Below, piece by piece: positions 1 to 4,859 of a stretch of 10,790 nt of DNA. Positions within the stretch are counted from its first letter, which is position 1, and every line of letters starts with the position of its first letter. Position numbers and translations under genes: made by a program. This stretch comes from an uncultured Collinsella sp. GTDB taxonomy: Bacteria; Actinomycetota; Coriobacteriia; Coriobacteriales; Coriobacteriaceae. The stretch lies in the NCBI GenBank assembly GCA_902478885.1, contig CABSMS010000072.1, positions 1 to 10,790 of the forward strand, read 5' to 3'. The notes under the pieces were generated by a model, which was given only the letters and a program-made list of their open reading frames with translations, searched no databases and had not been told where the DNA came from.

Positions 1-18
1 GATGTGTATAAGAGACAG
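1..18 (+). other. Tn5/Nextera mosaic-end adapter remnant (artefact)
   Basis: The first 18 bases (GATGTGTATAAGAGACAG) match 18 of the 19 bases of the Tn5 mosaic end used in tagmentation libraries. This is almost certainly untrimmed adapter at a contig edge and not genomic DNA. A GTG at base 4 opens a reading frame that would give a false N-terminus, MYKRQ, fused to the following pilin-like gene. Genomic sequence starts at about base 19. Confidence 0.95.
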
Positions 19-495
19 ATTGATATCGCGCGTGAGGACCGGGCGCAGTCTACGGTCGAGGCCGCTTTTTTGCTGCCGACGTTTCTGACGCTCATCCTTC
101 TCGCACTGCAACCGGTGTGCCTGCTTTATACGCGCGCGGTCATGGAGTCTGCTGCCGCCGAGACCGCGCGACTCATGACCACGACGACGGCGGAGGACGA
201 CGATCTTAAGGAGTTCACCCGCCGCCGGCTTGCCGCAGTGCCCAACGTTTCGATCTTTCATGCCGGCGGGCCGTTGTCGTGGGATATCGAGCTTGGCCGG
301 GCCGGTGCGGGTGGCGTCTCGGCCGTGTCCGTTTCTGGCGAGGTCAAGCCGTTGCCTGTGATCGGCGCGTTTGCGCGGGCTATGGGTGGTACCGCCGAGG
401 GCGGCTACGTTGAGCTCAAGGTCGATGTCTCGTATCAATCGCGTCCCGAATGGCTGGAGGGAGATTATGATTCGTGGATTGCTGCATGGGATTAA
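19..495 (+). CDS. TadE-like pilus assembly / minor pseudopilin protein (5'-truncated)
   Basis: This is the 3' part of a TadE-family gene; the true start lies beyond the contig edge. The visible 158 residues begin with a charged stretch and then AQSTVEAAFLLP, followed by a hydrophobic segment of about 20 residues (roughly residues 15-37 of the fragment). That is the prepilin-like N-terminus typical of TadE: a polar cleavage region, then T-V-E, then a membrane helix. The rest is a small extracytoplasmic domain ending in EWLEGDYDSWIAAWD. In the Tad/Flp system, TadE and TadF are minor pseudopilins processed by the TadV-type peptidase and needed for pilus biogenesis. The gene overlaps the next CDS by 29 bases in another frame, so the two are probably translationally coupled. 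Little seems to be missing, because TadE proteins start only a few residues before this motif. The family call is firm; the exact role (TadE or TadF) is not. Confidence 0.82.
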   Translation: MDIAREDRAQSTVEAAFLLPTFLTLILLALQPVCLLYTRAVMESAAAETARLMTTTTAEDDDLKEFTRRRLAAVPNVSIFHAGGPLSWDIELGRAGAGGVSAVSVSGEVKPLPVIGAFARAMGGTAEGGYVELKVDVSYQSRPEWLEGDYDSWIAAWD

Positions 496-2620
496 GCGTT
501 TCTGGTCTAGATGCGTTTTGACGCGCCGTCCGAGCTGCCATCGCAAGCGAGGCGGCTTTATGGGCCGCGCCGGTATCGACCTGTTTATCGAAGACGGTGC
601 CTACACCACGCTTTCTTCTGCCGTGGTCATCCTAGTGGTGCTCACGTTGTTGTTTTCGTCGACCGCGGCGATATGGAGCATGTCGCGTGCCGGGGACACC
701 CAGGTGGCGGCCGATAGCGGCGCGCTGGCGGGTGCCAACGTAGTGTCGTCCTATCACACGGCTGCCACGGTGGTTGATGCGAGCATCTTGAGTCTGGGGC
801 TGGCAGGGTTTGCCACAATCGGGACGGGCCTGGTCGCCATCCTCATCCCAGGTGCCGAACCAGTTGCCGGCAATATGATCGACACCGGGATTGAGATCAT
901 TAAAACGCGCAACAAGTTTGCCAAAAGCGCATCGGAAGGCTTGCAGAAAATCGAGACGGCTCTGCCGTATCTGATCGCCGCGCGTGCCACGCAGGCGGTG
1001 TCGGCGCAGGATACCGATAGTGTGGCCTATACCGGTACGGCGCTTGCCGTGCCCAGGACATCCGAGTCGGACTTCGCTGCGCTCAAAGGGTCCGAGATCT
1101 CGACCGATACCATTAAAGACACATCAGATGATTTAGAGCGTGCGGCCGAGGAGCTGCGGAAGGCCTCGGAGGAGACGGCGAAGGCTAAAGAGCGCGCTTG
1201 GCTGGCGGATTGTGGCGGGTCGGACGAGAGTTCGATTGGCAAGTACTCGTGTATGTGGGAGCGTGCGAAAAAACTAGCAGAACTATCTGACAGCCAGAAC
1301 CGTCATGAAAAGTCGAGCATCACATGGGAGCCGCAAATAGCGCTCGATCGCGCGAAAACCTATTACCGACAGCGCTTGGCGAATGAAAAACCTCAGGGAT
1401 CGAGCGTCGAGATGAAAGCGCAGTCAGCCGCTCGAAAAGCGTTCTATGCCTATGCGATTGAAGAGGTCGATCGAGCATACATAAAAGATGATGGCGAACG
1501 GTTTTCTGCCTATATCCCACTATTGCCGCGTGTCCCAAACGAGGTGCGGCCGACCGAACTTTACACCGATGCCGCATGGCCTGTAAGCAACAACGACGGC
1601 AGAACATACCTGCATTATGGAGTCGAATGCCCCGTCTATCAGAAAGGGACTCCGAGTGGGCTGGCATCTGTTGCTGATTATGATGGTCGTGATACATGCG
1701 AAGCGTGCGGCTTCGGCGTGGTTACGCTTGGAAGCGCCCTCATGCCGCCATCGTTCATCGAAAACGGCTTCGAGTACCACTTTGACAAGTTCAAAGAGGC
1801 TCTGGAAGACTACGTCGACTGCCGCAACAAAGAACTCGAACTTGAGCGTCAGACCGAGGATGAGGCCGACCGTGCGGGCAATGCTTTTGACCAGGCCATT
1901 AAAGCGCTTTCGGGCAAGCGTCCGCATATCGCTCCGCCCGGTCGCAACGGCGTGGTTGCCTTTGCGGCTTCGGGTGCCATCTCGAGCCCCGATGAGCTCA
2001 ACTCTTCGTTTAACACGGCAGTCAGGCTTGGCGATCGCGGTGCTATTTCTGCCGCGGTGCTGGCACCCGATGAGACGACGGCGCAAAACAACGTGCTTTC
2101 GCGATTTTTCTCGACATTGAAGGAACGCTCGGGCGGCGTTGCCGGCGTACTCGATGGCGTCATGGATGTTTGGGGACGGCTGCTTGTGGGATACGGAGAC
2201 ATCCAAGGTTCGGCCGACGAACTTATGGACGAGATGATTAAGGGCCTAGGAGGGGGCAGCGGCGCGTTGGGCTCCATCGCATCGTGGCTCGGCGATACCG
2301 TTTCGGCGTCCGTGGCGGCGTTGGGCCTGGAGCCGTGCGACTTGCGCCTGCGAAAGCCGGTGCTGACCGATTCCGCCAATGTCATTAAGAGTCCGGGGTC
2401 TGACATTGCGGGTCTCTCTCAAGCGCAAGACAAACTGCGAAGTATTCCGTTGGGCGTGACCGATCCCAAGGCGCTTTGCGAGGCATTGGAATATCAAGTC
2501 GAACGCACCATTAGCGGTACGGTGTTCACACTTGCGGAGATTCCTTTGCCCGGCGGCGGCTCCATCCCGCTCACCGTCGATGTCGCCACGCTGGTTGGCG
2601 CTCTGGGCGGTGGGTCGTAA
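467..2620 (+). CDS. Large TadG-like membrane-anchored Tad-locus protein
   Basis: The start chosen is ATG at 467, which has GGAGGGAG five bases upstream; this gives 717 residues. The frame is open further upstream but has no comparable ribosome site there. A basic N-terminus is followed by a membrane helix at about residues 48-70 and then DTQVAADSGALAGANVV. This is the pattern of the TadE/G-like N-terminal domain, in which a helix is followed by an A-A-D-x-x-A-L-A-G-A-like run. A second hydrophobic stretch lies at about 104-130. A charged, coiled-coil-like region rich in Glu, Ala and Lys lies around 215-245. The large remainder is presumably outside the membrane and holds scattered Cys pairs, including a CEAC motif. 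I recognise no enzyme motif, and no metal-binding von Willebrand A motif (DxSxS) is evident, although many TadG proteins have one. The middle is less GC-rich than the ends. The role in pilus assembly or anchoring is inferred from the helix motif and from TadE-like genes on both sides. Confidence 0.72.
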   Translation: MIRGLLHGIKRFWSRCVLTRRPSCHRKRGGFMGRAGIDLFIEDGAYTTLSSAVVILVVLTLLFSSTAAIWSMSRAGDTQVAADSGALAGANVVSSYHTAATVVDASILSLGLAGFATIGTGLVAILIPGAEPVAGNMIDTGIEIIKTRNKFAKSASEGLQKIETALPYLIAARATQAVSAQDTDSVAYTGTALAVPRTSESDFAALKGSEISTDTIKDTSDDLERAAEELRKASEETAKAKERAWLADCGGSDESSIGKYSCMWERAKKLAELSDSQNRHEKSSITWEPQIALDRAKTYYRQRLANEKPQGSSVEMKAQSAARKAFYAYAIEEVDRAYIKDDGERFSAYIPLLPRVPNEVRPTELYTDAAWPVSNNDGRTYLHYGVECPVYQKGTPSGLASVADYDGRDTCEACGFGVVTLGSALMPPSFIENGFEYHFDKFKEALEDYVDCRNKELELERQTEDEADRAGNAFDQAIKALSGKRPHIAPPGRNGVVAFAASGAISSPDELNSSFNTAVRLGDRGAISAAVLAPDETTAQNNVLSRFFSTLKERSGGVAGVLDGVMDVWGRLLVGYGDIQGSADELMDEMIKGLGGGSGALGSIASWLGDTVSASVAALGLEPCDLRLRKPVLTDSANVIKSPGSDIAGLSQAQDKLRSIPLGVTDPKALCEALEYQVERTISGTVFTLAEIPLPGGGSIPLTVDVATLVGALGGGS

Positions 2621-3096
2621 TGAGTATCCGCATGCGTCTGCGCGAGGAGCGCGCCCAAGCGACGGTGGAGATGGCAGTGGTTACGCCCGTTTTGCTGGTG
2701 CTGGCACTCATCGTGTACAACGTCATGGTCTTTGCCAGCGCTGTCGCGCGCTTCGACCGCGTGGTGCCCGACATCGTGTTGGCGCACGCCGTGGCGTCGG
2801 AGGGGGAGGGCGACGAAAGCTCTGCCGATGCCTCGGCGACGGTTCAGACTCAAATTCTGAATGCCATGGAAGGCTATGACTTGCAGATCGAAGTGTCGAG
2901 CGAGCAAGGCGCGAAGGCATTGGATGGTGGCCTGCTCTCCCTATCCGGTACGTTTAGGACCTACACCTGCACCATGCACTATGAGCCGTGGCCGACTTCT
3001 CTCAGCATCGCTGGCGTTCCGCTGGGGGCGCCGACAACGTTGTCGCACGAGCGTGCGGTGACGGTCGATCCATGGCGTCCGGGGGTGGTCATGTGA
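2620..3096 (+). CDS. TadE-like pilus assembly protein
   Basis: This is a 158-residue protein starting MSIRMRLREERAQATVEMAV. The basic leader, A-Q-A-T-V-E and a hydrophobic helix at about residues 18-41 are the class III prepilin-like signature of TadE proteins. The ATG overlaps the preceding TAA by one base (TAATG), so translation is probably coupled, and the gene overlaps the following GTG by four bases. After the helix the protein is a small extracytoplasmic domain, with an acidic Ser-rich patch at about residues 61-71. It is the second TadE-like gene in the cluster. Together with the truncated first gene it probably forms the TadE/TadF-like minor pseudopilin pair flanking the TadG-like protein. 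Assignment as TadE versus TadF cannot be made from sequence alone. Confidence 0.8.
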   Translation: MSIRMRLREERAQATVEMAVVTPVLLVLALIVYNVMVFASAVARFDRVVPDIVLAHAVASEGEGDESSADASATVQTQILNAMEGYDLQIEVSSEQGAKALDGGLLSLSGTFRTYTCTMHYEPWPTSLSIAGVPLGAPTTLSHERAVTVDPWRPGVVM

Positions 3097-3452
3097 CCGC
3101 GGTCTCGTCCTACATCGCCTACGCGCGGGCACTCAACAGGCTGGGTTGGACGCCGGCCGAGTTTGTGGTGGCGGAGTCGTTTGTCGTGCGCCTGCGCGGC
3201 ATGCTGGGACGGCGTCCGGTTGCCGCCAACGGCCTGCCGCTCGTCATGGCGTTTCCACGCTGCTCTTCGGTCCATACGTGTTTTATGGCCTATCCCATCG
3301 ACATCGCCTTCATCGATCGCGACGGCAATGTCCTCGCGCGCTACGAAAACGTCCGTCCTTGGCACATGTGTTCCTGTCCCGGTGCCTGGGCGGTATTGGA
3401 ACGCCCTTCAATCCTCGCTACACCTCCCGCCCTCCAACAAGTACCGGCGTAA
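3093..3452 (+). CDS. DUF192 family protein, with short divergent C-terminus
   Basis: The start chosen is GTG at 3093, overlapping the previous stop (ATGTGA), with GGGGGTGG about five bases upstream; this gives 119 residues. An in-frame ATG at 3072 is a possible alternative but has no ribosome site. The DUF192 signature is clear: RLRGMLGR at residues 33-40, LPLVMAFPRCSSVHTCFM at 48-65, PIDIAFIDRDGNV at 68-80, and a C-S-C-P-G-A-W-A-V-L-E block at 93-103. The family is a small beta-rich domain of unknown function, often exported or lying near pilus or secretion genes. This copy has no N-terminal signal peptide. After AVLE, family members usually continue with a Gly-containing tail; here an unrelated 16-residue tail follows and the frame stops, so a small frameshift or local divergence is possible. 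It is apparently the last gene of the Tad operon. Confidence 0.8.
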   Translation: MTAVSSYIAYARALNRLGWTPAEFVVAESFVVRLRGMLGRRPVAANGLPLVMAFPRCSSVHTCFMAYPIDIAFIDRDGNVLARYENVRPWHMCSCPGAWAVLERPSILATPPALQQVPA

Positions 3453-3456
3453 GAGA

Positions 3457-3497
3457 TTGGCGACGGCGGACTTTCGTCATACGAAATTGGGTAAGAT
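3457..3497 (+). promoter_or_regulatory. Candidate promoter and operator for the toxin-antitoxin pair
   Basis: A perfect inverted repeat, TTTCGT-cat-ACGAAA, lies at 3472-3486, about 25 bases before the toxin start. It overlaps a weak -10-like TACGAA (3480-3485) that is 17 bases from a -35-like TTGGCG (3457-3462). TAAGAT at 3492-3497 is an alternative -10. Ribbon-helix-helix antitoxins commonly repress their own operon by binding such palindromes. The palindrome is seen directly; the promoter match is weak and the regulation is inferred. Confidence 0.4.
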
Positions 3498-3511
3498 GGA
3501 GGAGAAGATGC

Positions 3512-3778
3512 ATGGATGTTGAGATCCATCCGAACGCCAAAAAACACTTGACGGAAAAGCAGGTGCTTGGTGCCTGGTTCGCGGTTACTGAGTGCATTCG
3601 CCGCGAGTCGGAGGACGAGCCGCCGAGATGGCTTGCCATTGGATGGCTTCCAGATGGTCGAAGTGTGGAACTTGTTGCGGTCGAACTAATTCGTGGATGG
3701 CTCATTATTCATGCCCTGTCTCCGGTTCAGAAGAAATTCTGGCAAGAGATCGAGCGAGCTCGGCAAAGGGGTCGATGA
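3512..3778 (+). CDS. Putative type II toxin, BrnT/RelE-like small protein
   Basis: The start is ATG at 3512 with GGAGGAG seven bases upstream, giving 88 residues. The frame is open further upstream through the DUF192 gene, but that part is a shadow. The protein begins VEIHPNAKKHLTEKQV, has a central strand pair around WLAIGWLPDGRSVELVAVE at 40-58 and WLIIHALSP at 63-71, and ends in a basic helix. An N-terminal helix pair, then a beta-sheet with I-I-H-A-x-x-P, then a basic tail resembles small BrnT-like RNase toxins of the RelE-like fold. I see no residue set that proves RNase activity. It is followed directly by a ribbon-helix-helix gene overlapping it by one base, the toxin-first order known for brnTA. 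Base composition is somewhat lower in GC than the neighbours, which would fit acquisition. Function is inferred from shape and partner; the exact family is uncertain. Confidence 0.62.
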   Translation: MDVEIHPNAKKHLTEKQVLGAWFAVTECIRRESEDEPPRWLAIGWLPDGRSVELVAVELIRGWLIIHALSPVQKKFWQEIERARQRGR

Positions 3779-4062
3779 TGGGCAAGACGTATACGGCCGC
3801 TAATGGTCAGGTTGTAACGGATGAAATGATTGACGCGTGGTGCGAGTCGTACGAGCGCGGAGAGTTTCCGGATGGCGAACACACCGTTGGTGGAATCGTG
3901 CATGGACGGCCCCCGCTCTCAGGTGAGGGGACGGCAACGCTGTCGGTCAAGATTCCTCTGGGAATGAAGGAGGCCATTCGTCGACGGGCGGCTGCCGAGG
4001 GGATGACGCCAAGTGAGTTTGCCCGTGCGGCTCTGAGTGAAAAACTTCTTGCTGCCGGCTGA
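3778..4062 (+). CDS. Ribbon-helix-helix (CopG-like) antitoxin
   Basis: The start chosen is ATG at 3778, six bases after AAGGGG and overlapping the toxin stop by one base. ATG at 3775 (a four-base overlap) is possible but only three bases from the ribosome site. The protein has 94 residues. Residues 52-90 form a clear ribbon-helix-helix DNA-binding domain: a beta strand (TATLSVKIPL), helix A (MKEAIRRRAAAEG), a turn with the typical M-T-P-S-E, and helix B (FARAALSEKLL). The acidic N-terminal 45 residues (DEMIDAWCESYERGEFPDG) would be the toxin-neutralising part. The antitoxin is expected to bind the upstream protein and, with it, repress the shared promoter, probably at the palindrome at 3472-3486. 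The DNA-binding fold is confident; the antitoxin role follows from gene pairing. Confidence 0.75.
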   Translation: MGKTYTAANGQVVTDEMIDAWCESYERGEFPDGEHTVGGIVHGRPPLSGEGTATLSVKIPLGMKEAIRRRAAAEGMTPSEFARAALSEKLLAAG

Positions 4063-4125
4063 TGCCTCTGACGTGCCGATTTATAGAACCGAGGCTGTGC
4101 TCAAAAACTTTTTTAAAATTCTCGG

Positions 4126-4153
4126 TTGACCGGAACGCGTCCTTGGTTATACT
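4126..4153 (+). promoter_or_regulatory. Promoter of tRNA-Phe
   Basis: There is a -35 TTGACC at 4126-4131 and a -10 TATACT at 4148-4153, separated by 16 bases, with the expected start near 4160. It is a strong housekeeping-type match, placed 32 bases before the mature tRNA 5' end. Confidence 0.82.
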
Positions 4154-4159
4154 AATCAA

Positions 4160-4174
4160 GCCTTGAAACAAGGC
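4160..4174 (+). other. Hairpin at the 5' end of the pre-tRNA-Phe leader
   Basis: A perfect six-base-pair stem, GCCTTG/CAAGGC, with loop AAA begins at the position where transcription should start. The primary transcript would therefore open with a hairpin, 11 bases before the mature tRNA. It is too weak and too early to be a terminator, and no T run follows it. A role in leader stability or RNase P access is only a guess. Confidence 0.5.
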
Positions 4175-4185
4175 ACACCTCAAAT

Positions 4186-4240
<55 letters not shown>

Positions 4241-4258
<18 letters not shown>

Positions 4259-4303
4259 CCTTGAATTGACTAGGACCTCTGCAAAGGGGTCCTTTTCTTT
4301 TAT
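4241..4303 (+). repeat. 63-bp direct repeat, copy 1 (tRNA-Phe 3' end plus terminator)
   Basis: It runs from CGATTCC in the T-loop of tRNA-Phe through the acceptor stem, the CC end and the whole terminator to TTTTAT. Copy 2 at 4427-4489 is identical at 62 of 63 bases; the difference is C at 4276 versus T at 4462. A duplicated tRNA 3' end is the footprint left by tRNA-targeting integrases (attL/attR), though a local tandem duplication would look similar. Confidence 0.9.
4272..4303 (+). terminator. Rho-independent terminator of tRNA-Phe
   Basis: Stem AGGACC (4272-4277) pairs with GGTCCT (4288-4293) across a 10-base loop, followed by TTTTCTTTTAT. It starts 11 bases after the CC end. Confidence 0.85.
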
Positions 4304-4426
4304 GCAGACCCCACATGGAATCGAACCCCGTGAGGGCGCGGAGCTGAGTAAACGCGCAAGCGTTTGCCAGCGCAGCTCGCAAGGCGCGTAAACGCCGCAG
4401 CGGTCCGTCCGCGCAGCGCGCGGACG
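4304..4426. repeat. GC-rich foldback segment between the two tRNA-Phe 3' end copies
   Basis: These 123 bases carry no convincing gene. GGAATCGAACCCC at 4317-4329 is a perfect inverted copy of the tRNA-Phe T-arm GGGGTTCGATTCC (4235-4247). Its first seven bases also form an inverted repeat with CGATTCC at 4427-4433, so the whole segment can fold back. Inside are three further structures. GAGCTG/CAGCTC (4341-4346, 4373-4378) encloses AAACGC-GCAA-GCGTTT (4350-4365). GGCG/CGCC is at 4383-4396. A perfect eight-pair stem, GTCCGCGC-AGC-GCGCGGAC, is at 4407-4425. GTAAACGC occurs twice as a direct repeat. It could be a small non-autonomous (MITE- or REP-like) element aimed at tRNA T-loops, or a remnant of an excised island; no transposase or integrase is present. 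Confidence 0.6.
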
Positions 4427-4489
4427 CGATTCCCTTCCCCGCCACCTTGAATTGACTAGGATCTCTGCAAAGGGGTCCTTTTCTTTTAT
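4427..4489 (+). repeat. 63-bp direct repeat, copy 2 (orphan tRNA-Phe 3' end plus terminator)
   Basis: This is a second copy of the tRNA-Phe 3' segment (T-loop to CC end) with its terminator, without the 5' part of a tRNA, so it is not a functional tRNA gene. It lies 186 bases after copy 1. Its junction with the foldback segment falls at CGATTCC in the T-loop, a usual crossover zone for tRNA-specific integrases. Confidence 0.88.
4458..4489 (+). terminator. Second copy of the tRNA-Phe terminator
   Basis: This is the duplicate of the upstream terminator. The single base change (T at 4462) turns a C-G pair into a U-G wobble, so the stem AGGATC/GGTCCT still forms, followed by TTTTCTTTTAT. It would add a second stop to transcripts leaving the tRNA-Phe promoter. 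Confidence 0.7.
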
Positions 4490-4501
4490 CGAGGGCTCTG
4501 C

Positions 4502-4687
4502 GGAAATTGCGTCTCGGAATTTGGCTTCAGAGTGGGATGCGTTTTCCGCTTTGAGGCCGCTTGGGAAAGCGCGACCCGGAATCCGGCGTCAGAATGGGAT
4601 GTGCTTTCCTTTTGCGGTCTTTGGCGGAAACTGCGTCCCAGATCCCGCGCTCAGAACGGGATGCGCTTTCCGGCGCGTACTTCCGAC
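4502..4687 (+). repeat. Three tandem 62-bp hairpin units
   Basis: Three degenerate units start at 4502, 4564 and 4626, exactly 62 bases apart. In each, a 14-base left arm (GGAAA...CCC-like) pairs with a 14-base right arm (GGGAT...TTTCC) across an 18-base loop containing TCAGA. The arms are 4502-4515/4534-4547, 4564-4577/4596-4609 and 4626-4639/4658-4671. By my count, of 42 pairs three are true mismatches and seven are G-U wobbles when read as + strand RNA. Units are joined by 16-base spacers. No credible protein is encoded. The arrangement suggests a transcribed, folded RNA or a palindromic intergenic repeat family. Confidence 0.75.
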
Positions 4688-4788
4688 GTGCGTGCACATC
4701 TCGGCGCGCCATCTCGGGCCCGCTCAGACATTCCTCCCACTTTCGCGTCACTTTACAGACCGTTCGGTCGCCTGTCCGCACACGCGGG

Positions 4789-4794
4789 TATACT
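4789..4794 (+). promoter_or_regulatory. Candidate -10 element for the GH5-like gene
   Basis: TATACT at 4789-4794 (context GGGTATACT) lies 65 bases before the GH5-like start. No good -35 is found at the right distance, so the promoter is either weak, activator-dependent or false. The stretch from 4688 to 4859 otherwise holds nothing I can identify. Confidence 0.35.
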
Positions 4795-4859
4795 CAAAAC
4801 GATACTTATCCTACGCAATACGATGCGGGTTCGACCTGCACGATCCGAAGGGGGCAGTG

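Noticed and set aside
4087..4127. Inverted repeat AACCGAG/CTCGGTT around the tRNA-Phe -35 as a terminator or operator
   Set aside because: The loop is 27 bases and A/T-rich, no T run follows the stem, and a seven-base match at that distance is plausible by chance.
4502..4687. CRISPR array
   Set aside because: There are only three units, they are themselves degenerate hairpins with conserved loops, and there are no unique spacers of CRISPR type and no cas genes.
4452..4859. N-terminal extension of the GH5-like gene through the hairpin units
   Set aside because: The translated stretch is not protein-like and simply follows the 62-bp repeats. The ATG at 4860 has a good ribosome site and starts right at the conserved GVNLSGW region.
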